The notes under the pieces are model-generated. The model searched no databases, had not been told where the DNA came from, and saw only the letters and a program-made list of their open reading frames with translations. The translations under genes were made by a program, and so were the position numbers. DNA of 64,000 bases. Origin: Klebsiella sp. RHBSTW-00484. Lineage in GTDB: Bacteria; Pseudomonadota; Gammaproteobacteria; Enterobacterales; Enterobacteriaceae. Position 1 is the stretch's first letter, and every line of letters begins with the position of its first letter. Positions 28,296-36,608 of this stretch are shown piece after piece. Location: the NCBI RefSeq assembly GCF_013705725.1, contig NZ_CP055481.1:4836001-4900000 (forward strand), read 5' to 3'.

Positions 28296-28847
28296 TTACT
28301 CGCGCCAATGCTCGGGTTTCATCAACGCGCGAGCGCACTGTATCTGACCGGTTCGACTCAGCGGTCCAGCCGAAAGCAGTTGCAGCATCCAGCAGGCTTT
28401 ATGCTCCTCCGGGATGGGGTAAGGAGCTGGGTAGCCTTTATCTCCGGCGCAAGGTTCAAAGCCATGCCGCGGGTAATAAGTGGCATGTCCCAGAACGAAT
28501 ACCGCCAGGCTCCCCATCGCCTTCAGATGCTCAATACCGCTTTGGATAAGCCATCCGCCAACCCCCATGCCCTGGTATTCGGGTATTACCGCCAGGGGGG
28601 CAAGGATATGCATCATCGGGGAGTCAGACTCTCCTTTGAATGTCGCCCGGGTGAACAAAATATGCCCGACCGCTTTTCCATTATGTCTGGCCAGCAGAGA
28701 TAACCTCGGACAAGCGCTCTCATCGTTGAGCAAATCGGCCACCAGCTCAGCCTCTTTGCTAAAGCCGAACGCTCGGGTTTCGACCTCGCAAATATCACCG
28801 GCGTCACCTTCGGTAGTGATATGAAAAGTGAAGTTGTGGTTTGTCAT
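28296..28847 (-). CDS. yjhQ: YjhQ, GNAT-family acetyltransferase; antitoxin partner of TopAI
   Basis: A 183-residue GNAT protein. The acetyl-CoA loop is in VIPEYQGMGVGGWLIQSG, preceded by MHILAPLAVIPEYQ; the tail RALMKPEHWRE matches the YjhQ family. In E. coli, YjhQ forms with TopAI (YjhX) a toxin-antitoxin pair in which YjhQ relieves TopAI toxicity. It lies 10 bases after topAI and 17 before the methyltransferase, so all are one minus-strand operon. Whether it still acetylates a substrate is not known. Confidence 0.85.
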   Translation of the reverse strand: MTNHNFTFHITTEGDAGDICEVETRAFGFSKEAELVADLLNDESACPRLSLLARHNGKAVGHILFTRATFKGESDSPMMHILAPLAVIPEYQGMGVGGWLIQSGIEHLKAMGSLAVFVLGHATYYPRHGFEPCAGDKGYPAPYPIPEEHKACWMLQLLSAGPLSRTGQIQCARALMKPEHWRE

Positions 28848-28857
28848 CAGATGCTCC

Positions 28858-29133
<276 letters not shown>

Positions 29134-29228
29134 TCATCATGCGTAAAAACGAGCCAACACCCAAAAGTGTTCGCGTAAAGTTTAAGCGCAGCGATAACCA
29201 GTCCGGCCTGAGAAGGTCGGGAAGCTGA

Positions 29229-29255
29229 TTATCTAATGATTACATTCTCCAGCAT
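29229..29255 (-). CDS. Putative topAI leader peptide (toiL-like), 8 residues
   Basis: ATG at 29255 to TAA at 29229 reads MLENVIIR. GAGG (29261-29264) lies six bases upstream. It sits about 113 bases before topAI on the same strand, inside the presumed mRNA leader. E. coli topAI is reported to be controlled by a leader ORF (toiL) whose stalled translation changes Rho termination and topAI translation. I do not recall the E. coli ToiL sequence, so the match is by position only. Confidence 0.55.
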   Translation of the reverse strand: MLENVIIR

Positions 29256-29584
29256 CAAAGCCTCGGTAAGAGTTGAAAGGTATTTTCGATGCGAATGATA
29301 ACAGAGAGAGCATGGATGGGAATAATCAAAACTAGAAAATGTGATCTGAAAAGGAGAAATGGTTAGTACAAAACTCTTTTCTCCAGATATCGGCTTACAC
29401 CTCCAGGGCGTATTTGTTAACAATAAATCATTCATAAAACAAAATAATAAACACCCATGCATATATGTAAATAATATGTTAATAACATGATACAAATCAA
29501 TAAATGAATTAGAAAATAGTTCCATTATCGTTTCAAAGGTTAAACGATCAAATGCACGGCATATATTCCTGTAAGGATAACATT
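29256..29584. other. Intergenic region between topAI leader and peptidase operon
   Basis: About 330 bases, AT-rich, holding divergent promoters for the topAI operon (minus) and the peptidase operon (plus). A 98-codon minus-strand frame spans it but has no ribosome binding site and low-complexity content; I do not call it. Confidence 0.4.
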
Positions 29585-29659
29585 ATGAACAACTCAGTTT
29601 ACCTCCCCTCCCAGAAAATTATTTATTTTATATTTATCACATCAAACAAAAAGAAATAA
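29585..29659 (+). CDS. Possible 24-residue leader ORF upstream of the peptidase gene
   Basis: ATG 29585 is preceded by GTAAGGATAACATT, a good ribosome binding site. The frame reads MNNSVYLPSQKIIYFIFITS then NKKK and stops at 29657. It ends 141 bases before the peptidase start. The hydrophobic middle and lysine-rich end could be a tiny membrane peptide or a leader peptide. No database knowledge supports it. Confidence 0.35.
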   Translation: MNNSVYLPSQKIIYFIFITSNKKK

Positions 29660-29800
29660 ATCAACAAAACCAATACCAGTCAATTACACATGACATCATC
29701 ACCGATGACTGATGTTATTTATTCTATCGCGATAATTGAAACCCAGAATGTTTTTTGGTTCACGCTACCCTACAAGATTATACCGATTAAGGAAAAGAAT

Positions 29801-31375
29801 ATGTCTATCGAAATCACCCGACAGCTGGTACAGGAAACAAATGAAAAAGTTTTTCATTATTTCAAAGAAATCAGCAAAATCCCTCGGGGTTCGCATAATG
29901 AAAAAGCCATCGCCGACTGGATTGTCGATTTTGCACTAAAACGAAATCTTGAAATCAGGCGCACAGAAGCTTCTGAAACGGGGCAATCCGTCTATAACCT
30001 CGTTATCTGCAAACCCGCAACGCCAGGCTATGAATCCGTAGCCCCGGTCATCTTGCAGGCGCATATCGACATGGTTTGCCAGAAAACCAAAGAGTCGCAG
30101 CATAATTTTTTGACCGACCCCATCGAAATTGTCAGTGACGGCAAATATATGACCGCCAAAGGCACCACGCTCGGTGCCGATGATGGTATTGGCGTCGCGT
30201 GCATACTGGCTATTTTAGACAGCCACGTTCTTGCGCATCCCCCTATCGAAGCACTCTTCACATCTGATGAAGAAGACGGTATGTCCGGAGCTATGGCGGT
30301 AACTGACAAACTAGTAACAGCAAAGCGACTTATCAATATCGATACTGAACACGCAAGTACGCTGTATTACGGCTGCGCGGGCGGTATTGATGCTAACTTT
30401 ACGCTACCCGCCACGTACGAACCTATCGCGGAAAATGCCGCACAAATAAAAATCACGCTTTCCGGCCTGCTTGGCGGGCACTCGGGAGTGGAAATCCATA
30501 GAAAACACGCCAATGCGCACAAGCTAATGGCCCGGACATTACGCGCCGTTCAGGAAGCGTATCCATTTAGCCTTATTGCCTTTGAAGGCGGCGATAAGCG
30601 CAACGTCATTACCCGGGAAGCCTGCGCGCTTATCAGCGTCGAGCCTCGGAATGCCGACTCGGTCAGAGCGTTGATTAAGAGTCAGGAGGCGATATTTCAG
30701 CATGAATATGAGGGTACTGAAAACGCCATTAATCTAACAGCGGAAGCAGTGGCGGAATCGCATACACAAGTGTTGTCACAGCAATCGCTGAATAAATTTA
30801 TTGCTGCCATCCTTATCATCCCCAATGATATTCAGGCCATGCACTGCAATGAACCAAGCCTGGTGGAAACCTCCTGTAACCTGGGTATTGTTAGCCTGAA
30901 GCCGGACGGCATTCGCCTCTGTTCGCTGATCCGTAGCTTCTTCAGAACCAAAAAGCTGTATGTACTCGAACAAATGCGGCAGCTCGCTACCCTTCTCGGC
31001 GCTGAATTCACCGCAACAGGCGACTACCCGGATTGGGAACCTAAACGCGAGTCAGAGATCATTGCCCGTTTTGTCCATGCTTACCAAACGGCTTTTTCAG
31101 CCGAGCCAACGCTCGAGTCTATTCATGCTGGTCTTGAGTGTGGTTATTTCACCGAAAAATTCCCCTGGATGGAAATGATAGCTTGCGGCCCAACCATCAC
31201 TGGCGCGCATACGCCAGAAGAAAGGCTGGATATTGAGAGTACAGAAAAAGTCGTGGAGTTGTTACTTCAGGTATTGAATCAAATGGACGAGGCTGCGCCT
31301 GTCCGGGAAATGAATAATTTCTGTGCTGAAGACAGAGCACATACCCATACACCTGTTTGCCAGTGTATTCGCTAA
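29801..31375 (+). CDS. PepD-like M20 family aminoacyl-histidine dipeptidase paralogue
   Basis: A 524-residue zinc metallopeptidase related to PepD, which is also in this window. Expected metal and catalytic residues are present: His88 in AHIDM, Asp127 in TTLGADDGIG, Glu157/Glu158 in SDEEDG, Asp181 in INIDTEH and a late His in IHAGLECGYF. It is about 40 residues longer than PepD, with a Cys/His-containing tail (CAEDRAHTHTPVCQCIR). ATG 29801 follows AAGGAAAAGAAT; an in-frame start at 29690 lacks one. It is 31 bases before a cysteine desulfurase-like gene, so the two form one operon. It probably cleaves a dipeptide or aminoacyl compound, possibly one containing cysteine (inference). Confidence 0.87.
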   Translation: MSIEITRQLVQETNEKVFHYFKEISKIPRGSHNEKAIADWIVDFALKRNLEIRRTEASETGQSVYNLVICKPATPGYESVAPVILQAHIDMVCQKTKESQHNFLTDPIEIVSDGKYMTAKGTTLGADDGIGVACILAILDSHVLAHPPIEALFTSDEEDGMSGAMAVTDKLVTAKRLINIDTEHASTLYYGCAGGIDANFTLPATYEPIAENAAQIKITLSGLLGGHSGVEIHRKHANAHKLMARTLRAVQEAYPFSLIAFEGGDKRNVITREACALISVEPRNADSVRALIKSQEAIFQHEYEGTENAINLTAEAVAESHTQVLSQQSLNKFIAAILIIPNDIQAMHCNEPSLVETSCNLGIVSLKPDGIRLCSLIRSFFRTKKLYVLEQMRQLATLLGAEFTATGDYPDWEPKRESEIIARFVHAYQTAFSAEPTLESIHAGLECGYFTEKFPWMEMIACGPTITGAHTPEERLDIESTEKVVELLLQVLNQMDEAAPVREMNNFCAEDRAHTHTPVCQCIR

Positions 31376-31406
31376 CCAAAGCGATCATATAAAAGGATAT
31401 TTGATA

Positions 31407-32732
31407 ATGAATACTGTTCTGGAAATTATAGGTCTGGATTCACTGGTTGAGCTTGATGATAAAAGACAAGTTCCCGCTATTAATTTAGATAATGCGGCAA
31501 CAACACCCGCGTTTAAGCTAGTCGCCGAAGAAATTAACCGGCAGCTTCTGTTCTATGGTTCTATCGGGCGCGGAAAGGGGCAGAAATCTGAACACTCTTC
31601 CCAAATCTATAGCGCTGGACGAGATATTGTTAAGGATTTTGTCGGTGCAAGGAGCGATCTATATACCGTCTTTTATGTTAACAGCACAACAGATGGGATG
31701 AACAAACTGGCTTCGGCATTAATTGAGAGCCCGGAAGATATCGTTCTGACCACCCGAATGGAGCATCATGCCAATGATTTGCCCTGGCGTGAACGCGTGA
31801 CAACTTTATACGCGGAGGTCGACAGTAAGGGGCGGCTTATTATTGAAGATCTGGAGCGAATATTGCGCGAGCAAGGAGGAAAAGTTCGCTACGTTTCCGT
31901 CACCGCCGCATCTAATGTCACCGGCTATGTTAATGATGTCCACCGCATTGCCAAAATAGCGCATAAGTATGGCGCTCAAATTATTGTCGATGGCGCCCAG
32001 ATTGTCGCTCATCGTGCATTTAAAATGCTGGGGGAAACTTCTGAAGAAAATATTGATTACTTTGTTTTTTCAGCCCATAAAATGTATTCCCCCTACGGCG
32101 GCGGTGCGGTTGTCGGTTTAAAGGAAACATTAAGCGAACGCTTACCCGTATTCTATGGCGGCGGTATGGTTAAGACGGTAATGGATGATAAGGTCATTTA
32201 TAACGACTTACCCGATCGTTATGAAGCTGGCTCCCCTAATTATCTGGGAGTCGTCGGGATGCTTAAGGCAATCGAGATCCTTCGCAAAGTTGGCTTTAAC
32301 GCCATCAAAGAGCATGAGCAACGGTTGATTAAAAAAACGTTAGCGAGATTAAAAACGATACCAGGCGTTATCCTTTACGGTGACAACGAGCAAGTTTCGG
32401 ACCGGGTAGGTATTATCGTATTTAATCTGAAAGACATCACTAATGAGACCGTCGCGAATAAACTCGCCGGACGCAGAGGGATTGCGGTTCGTCATGCTGC
32501 ATTCTGCGCCCATCCTTACGTTCGCCGCCTGGCCGAGCGCGAGGCTGAGCGGGAAAATACCGTTGATGGATGCTTCCCGCCAGAAGGCATGGTTCGTATC
32601 AGCTTTGGAATATATAACACCGACGCCGATGTCGATGCGCTGATCGAAACGCTGCACCTTATTCTCAACGATAAAACATCCTATATGGTACAAAATACGG
32701 ATATATCAACTCAACCAAGCGATCGTGGATAG
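31407..32732 (+). CDS. Class V aminotransferase-fold enzyme, cysteine desulfurase-like (group II)
   Basis: A 441-residue PLP enzyme of the SufS/CsdA group. Lysine for the Schiff base is Lys225 in SAHKMYSPYGGG; His120/His121 (MEHHAND) stack on PLP; Asp195 and Gln198 in VDGAQIVAH; Cys367 in RHAAFCAHPYVRRL sits where SufS has its catalytic cysteine. ATG 31407 follows AAAGGATATTTGATA. No Fe-S assembly genes are nearby; instead it is second in an operon with a PepD-like peptidase. It could release sulfur, or act as a C-S lyase on a product of the peptidase. Confidence 0.85.
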   Translation: MNTVLEIIGLDSLVELDDKRQVPAINLDNAATTPAFKLVAEEINRQLLFYGSIGRGKGQKSEHSSQIYSAGRDIVKDFVGARSDLYTVFYVNSTTDGMNKLASALIESPEDIVLTTRMEHHANDLPWRERVTTLYAEVDSKGRLIIEDLERILREQGGKVRYVSVTAASNVTGYVNDVHRIAKIAHKYGAQIIVDGAQIVAHRAFKMLGETSEENIDYFVFSAHKMYSPYGGGAVVGLKETLSERLPVFYGGGMVKTVMDDKVIYNDLPDRYEAGSPNYLGVVGMLKAIEILRKVGFNAIKEHEQRLIKKTLARLKTIPGVILYGDNEQVSDRVGIIVFNLKDITNETVANKLAGRRGIAVRHAAFCAHPYVRRLAEREAERENTVDGCFPPEGMVRISFGIYNTDADVDALIETLHLILNDKTSYMVQNTDISTQPSDRG

Positions 32733-32815
32733 TTGATTAATTTATTATTTTAGTGAACGTCCGATAGCCAATAAGGCTATCGGACAGACATTCTCTCCAC
32801 GAACAAATTTAGCCT

Positions 32816-33790
32816 TTACGCGCTATTTCTCAGCCTGAGCTGCACGGGCAGTAAAATATTATCTGCACTCGAGCGGCAAATAAGCTCTTCCACGGCCCGC
32901 TTGCCTAATGATTCTTTATCAATGGCTATCGTGGTCAGCGCGGGCGTCAGGTGACTGGACAAATCAATATCATCGAAGCCGACGATAGCCAGATCCTCTG
33001 GCACCCTTATCCCATTTTGATGGCAATAATTCATCGCCACGATGGCCGCCGCATCGTTGTAACAAAACAGGGCATCAGGGGGTTCGGGTAGCGCCATCAG
33101 TTCATCAAGCGCATATTCCAGAGATGGCGTTAGCTCCGTCAGCGCGGGCGCCGTCACTTCATATTGAGGAGACATCAGCATGCCAGCATCAAACAGCGCC
33201 TGTCGGTATCCTTTCTCACGCTGGCGAATACTGTAATGTGCAAGGCTGCTGGCCAGAAAGGCGATACGATGATACCCCTTTTCAATCAGATGCTGCGTCA
33301 GCACTATCCCACCCTGGTAATTATCAGGATTGATACTGACCATGCCGGGGATCGCGTGATCAACCAACACCATCGGCTGCGGTAATTTTCTTAATTCCGC
33401 CATCAGCTCCGGCTCTATAAACCCAACGCACAGGAGAGCATCGGGGGAATGCTGCCGTACCTGTTGGGTCACATTATCCGTCGGCCCCATCGCCAAAAAA
33501 CTGAGCGCAATGTTGCATTTCCGGCAGGCATCTTCAACGGCCAACAGGACGGGTGAGTAGAAGTTCATCGCACTGGCGGTGTTATGTTGGCGGTGGAGTA
33601 TGAAGAGAATTTTTTTAATTTTCTCATCACGAAGTCTGGAGAAGTCATACCCCATCTCCTGTGCTACCTGCATCACCCGCTGCCGGGTTTCTTCGCTAAG
33701 TCCGGGGCGATGGTTCAACGCCCGCGACACCGCCCCCACCGATACACCCGCTTTCTGCGCGATATCCCGCACCCTGACTGTCTTCAACAT
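32816..33790 (-). CDS. LacI-family transcriptional repressor
   Basis: A 324-residue regulator. The N-terminal LacI helix-turn-helix is VRVRDIAQKAGVSVGAVSRALNHRPGLSEETRQRV at residues 5-39; the hinge and the periplasmic-binding-like sensor domain follow, with LCVGF, GFDDIDLSSHLTPALTTIAID and a conserved C-terminus. It lies 100 bases downstream of a ROK kinase on the same strand and convergent with the aminotransferase. Two identical 13-bp palindromes upstream of the kinase are its most likely operators. The inducer is unknown, probably a sugar or sugar phosphate related to the kinase. Confidence 0.9.
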   Translation of the reverse strand: MLKTVRVRDIAQKAGVSVGAVSRALNHRPGLSEETRQRVMQVAQEMGYDFSRLRDEKIKKILFILHRQHNTASAMNFYSPVLLAVEDACRKCNIALSFLAMGPTDNVTQQVRQHSPDALLCVGFIEPELMAELRKLPQPMVLVDHAIPGMVSINPDNYQGGIVLTQHLIEKGYHRIAFLASSLAHYSIRQREKGYRQALFDAGMLMSPQYEVTAPALTELTPSLEYALDELMALPEPPDALFCYNDAAAIVAMNYCHQNGIRVPEDLAIVGFDDIDLSSHLTPALTTIAIDKESLGKRAVEELICRSSADNILLPVQLRLRNSA

Positions 33791-33890
33791 GCCTGACCTA
33801 CCCCTTGTTTACGGTTATCGCTATCATACTTCAACTCGCATGTTTGTTCCTGAAAATGAAGGAGTTAGCAAGGATTCGCATCATTGAAAA

Positions 33891-34823
33891 CTATTCTGTA
33901 CTGACGCTTGCCCTCAATGCCGCATCGCGTCCCAGCCATGCCGCACCACGAACGCCGCTGCTATCGCCATGCATCGCCGGGACAATTGGCGTAGTGCATT
34001 GCGTATTGAAAATATATTTTTCCACAGCCTGAGTCAGGTCAGTAAAGATCTCCGGAATGCGCGAAAGCCCGCCACCAACCACCACAATATCAGGATCGTA
34101 GATATTGATAACCGATGCTAACGCCCTCGCCAGCTGATCTTTAAATAGCCGGAACAAAGCGGTTGCATCAGGATCGTATTGATCAATAAGCGAAAAAATG
34201 GCTTTTGCATCCAGGGTATTGCCGTCAATCAGATTATATTGCCGTGCCAGCCCCGATCCCGAAATAAAAGACTCTGTGCAGTTTAGCTGCCCGCAATAGC
34301 ATTTTACGCCAGCACCATCCCGCAGCGGATCATAGTGAGGAAGCGGATTATGACCCCATTCTCCGGCGTTACCGTTGCGTCCTCGCCAGAGCATTTTATT
34401 CATTGAAAGCCCGCCGCCGCAGCCGGTTCCCAGAATCGCGCCAAACACAATCCCCACCTGTGCGCCCGCACCATCCGTCGACTCTGATAATGTAAAGCAG
34501 TTGGCGTCATTGTCCCACGCGACGGGATGGCCCAACGCCTGTTCCAGATCCTGAATCAGCGGTCGTTGGTTAAGGACCACGATATTGGAGTTTTTGATGA
34601 GCCGGGTATCAACATCTTCTGTTCCCGGCAGGCATAAACCGACGCTGACCGGGACGGCAAAAGAAGACTTAACGTCCTGAATAAAATCGACCAGCGATGT
34701 CAGAAACCCCTGATAGTCAGATTTCACCGTACTTATTCGCTTTGATAACAAGATATTACCCTGAGCATCCAGGATAACTGCTTCTGTTTTCGTCCCGCCA
34801 ATATCCAGTCCCATACTTAACAT
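33891..34823 (-). CDS. ROK-family sugar kinase (Mak/fructokinase-like)
   Basis: A 310-residue kinase with ATP motif LDIGGTKTEAVILD near the N-terminus, catalytic region WDNDANCF, GTGCGGGL, and the ROK zinc site CYCGQLNC followed by TESFISG. HGDSSGVRGAAWL at the C-terminus matches E. coli Mak (manno(fructo)kinase, 302 residues). GAGGTGATCGA precedes ATG 34823. The gene is upstream of the lacI-type gene, and its promoter region has two putative repressor operators and a CRP site. It probably phosphorylates fructose, mannose or a related hexose. Confidence 0.88.
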   Translation of the reverse strand: MLSMGLDIGGTKTEAVILDAQGNILLSKRISTVKSDYQGFLTSLVDFIQDVKSSFAVPVSVGLCLPGTEDVDTRLIKNSNIVVLNQRPLIQDLEQALGHPVAWDNDANCFTLSESTDGAGAQVGIVFGAILGTGCGGGLSMNKMLWRGRNGNAGEWGHNPLPHYDPLRDGAGVKCYCGQLNCTESFISGSGLARQYNLIDGNTLDAKAIFSLIDQYDPDATALFRLFKDQLARALASVINIYDPDIVVVGGGLSRIPEIFTDLTQAVEKYIFNTQCTTPIVPAMHGDSSGVRGAAWLGRDAALRASVSTE

Positions 34824-34851
34824 TCGATCACCTCAGCAAGCGCTCATTAGA

Positions 34852-34864
34852 TGTTTACTAAACA
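34852..34864. promoter_or_regulatory. Putative LacI-type operator 1 (TGTTTACTAAACA)
   Basis: Perfect palindrome TGTTTA-C-TAAACA, 28 bases before the ROK kinase start. The 16-base sequence GATGTTTACTAAACAA is repeated exactly at 34963-34978. It would block transcription when bound. Confidence 0.6.
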
Positions 34865-34925
34865 ATTATTAATACCCATTATCCTAAGTGAAAAATCCGT
34901 TATTTGAAGCTTATTAACACGCATT

Positions 34926-34941
34926 AGTGATAAAGATCACA
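34926..34941. promoter_or_regulatory. Candidate CRP-cAMP site
   Basis: AGTGATAAAGATCACA matches the CRP consensus TGTGA-N6-TCACA with one mismatch and has A/T-rich flanks. It lies between the two identical operator palindromes, about 103 bases before the kinase gene. Confidence 0.6.
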
Positions 34942-34964
34942 TAAACAAAAACAGAAAAATATGA

Positions 34965-34977
34965 TGTTTACTAAACA
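34965..34977. promoter_or_regulatory. Putative LacI-type operator 2 (TGTTTACTAAACA)
   Basis: Second exact copy of the palindrome, centre-to-centre 113 bp from the first. The spacing and the CRP site between them fit repression by DNA looping. Confidence 0.6.
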
Positions 34978-35072
34978 AAGTGAGAGTTTATCAACCTACT
35001 ACTTTTGTCGGTAACTTTCCCATGGACCAACAGTCTCGGCCGAATTCCATTATTTGGTTGAGACGTGACTAA

Positions 35073-35092
35073 ATTGGTAAACCATTACCAAT
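35073..35092. promoter_or_regulatory. UxuR/ExuR-type operator 1 upstream of uxuA
   Basis: ATTGGTAAACCATTACCAAT contains the TTGGT-N2-ACCA palindrome of the ExuR/UxuR regulon (consensus near AAATTGGTATACCAATTT). It lies about 260 bases before uxuA. Confidence 0.65.
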
Positions 35093-35186
35093 CACCTGAC
35101 CCCTGACAGAGACATTTCTGTACAGAAAAAATGTCACACGCCGTCCTGTCTTCCCGTTAATACGCCTTAAAACCTGCTTACATGTG

Positions 35187-35202
35187 ATTTGGTTAACCAA
35201 TT
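35187..35202. promoter_or_regulatory. UxuR/ExuR-type operator 2 upstream of uxuA
   Basis: ATTTGGTTAACCAATT is a near-perfect TTGGT-TA-ACCAA palindrome, better than operator 1. A TTGACA (35215-35220) follows 12 bases later and may be the -35 element of the uxuA promoter. Confidence 0.75.
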
Positions 35203-35348
35203 CAACCTTTACGGTTGACATGTATGACAAATTAGAGGAATTTATGCGCCATATCGTCCGGCTCTCGGTTTTATGTCGTTTCAGGGAACCTGACAATCCA
35301 ACCAAAGCAGTGGCCTGAAGCGGGTCAACAACGTGAAAGAGGTTAAGC

Positions 35349-36533
35349 ATGGAACAGACATGGCGCTGGTATGGCCCTAACGATCCGGTCACTTTAGCTG
35401 ACGTTCGTCAGGCGGGAGCGACCGGAGTGGTCACCGCTCTGCACCACATCCCGAACGGCGAGGTGTGGTCGGTTGAAGAGATCCTCAAGCGCAAAGCTAT
35501 CGTAGAAGAGGCAGGCCTGGTCTGGTCGGTGGTCGAAAGCGTACCGATTCACGAAGAGATCAAAACCCACTCAGGCAACTATGCACAGTGGATAGCCAAC
35601 TATCAGCAGAGCCTGCGCAACCTGGCTCAGTGCGGCATTCGTACCGTGTGCTACAACTTTATGCCGGTTCTCGACTGGACCCGTACCGACCTGGAATACG
35701 TCCTGCCGGATGGATCCAAAGCGCTGCGTTTCGATCAAATTGAGTTTGCCGCCTTCGAGCTGCATATCCTCAAGCGTCCGGGCGCACAAGCGGATTACAC
35801 CGCAGAGGAGGTCGCTCAGGCGGGCGTTCGTTTCAACACCATGAGCGACGAAGACAAAGCACGTCTGACCCGCAATATCATCGCGGGCCTGCCGGGTGCC
35901 GAAGAGGGTTATACCCTCGACCAGTTCCGTCAGCACCTTGCGACCTATAAAGATATCGATAAAGCCGCGCTGCGCGAGAATTTTGCCGTCTTCCTGAAGG
36001 CGATAATTCCCGTTGCCGAAGAGGCTGGCGTCCGCATGGCAGTACATCCGGACGATCCGCCGCGCCCGATTCTCGGCCTGCCGCGCATCGTCTCGACCGT
36101 AGAAGATATGCAGTGGATGGTCGATACGGTCAACAGCATGGCGAACGGCTTCACCATGTGTACCGGCTCCTACGGCGTGCGTGGCGACAACGACCTGGTT
36201 GATATGATTAAGCAGTTCGGCCCGCGCATTTACTTCACCCATCTGCGCTCCACCCTGCGCGAAGAGAACCCGAAAACCTTCCATGAAGCGGCGCATCTGC
36301 ACGGCGACGTCGACATGTATGAAGTGGTGAAGGCCATCGTTGAAGAAGAGCATCGTCGTAAAGCGGAAGGCAAAGAGGATCTCATCCCGATGCGCCCTGA
36401 CCACGGCCACCAGATGCTTGACGACCTGAAAAAGAAAACCAACCCAGGCTACTCCGCGATTGGTCGCCTGAAAGGGCTGGCGGAAGTCCGCGGCGTCGAG
36501 CTGGCCATTCAGCGCGCCTTCTTTAGCCGCTGA
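35349..36533 (+). CDS. uxuA: UxuA, mannonate dehydratase
   Basis: A 394-residue enzyme, the same length as E. coli UxuA. It dehydrates D-mannonate to 2-keto-3-deoxygluconate in glucuronate degradation. TIM-barrel metal-site segments are visible: [39 protein letters not shown] and [15 protein letters not shown] 35349 follows AGAGGTTAAGC. It heads a uxuAB operon under two UxuR-like operators. A 465-codon frame on the opposite strand is a shadow. Confidence 0.96.
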   Translation: MEQTWRWYGPNDPVTLADVRQAGATGVVTALHHIPNGEVWSVEEILKRKAIVEEAGLVWSVVESVPIHEEIKTHSGNYAQWIANYQQSLRNLAQCGIRTVCYNFMPVLDWTRTDLEYVLPDGSKALRFDQIEFAAFELHILKRPGAQADYTAEEVAQAGVRFNTMSDEDKARLTRNIIAGLPGAEEGYTLDQFRQHLATYKDIDKAALRENFAVFLKAIIPVAEEAGVRMAVHPDDPPRPILGLPRIVSTVEDMQWMVDTVNSMANGFTMCTGSYGVRGDNDLVDMIKQFGPRIYFTHLRSTLREENPKTFHEAAHLHGDVDMYEVVKAIVEEEHRRKAEGKEDLIPMRPDHGHQMLDDLKKKTNPGYSAIGRLKGLAEVRGVELAIQRAFFSR

Positions 36534-36608
36534 TCCTGACTGGCGGGGCCGAGCGTCCCGCCCTTCTCTCCCTTTGGTCGCGTTTTGCGACCCACTCTGG
36601 AGTTTGCT

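Noticed and set aside
29229..29525. 98-codon minus-strand frame upstream of topAI
   Set aside because: No ribosome binding site. Its last eight codons are the well-initiated MLENVIIR ORF, which is the more likely translated unit.
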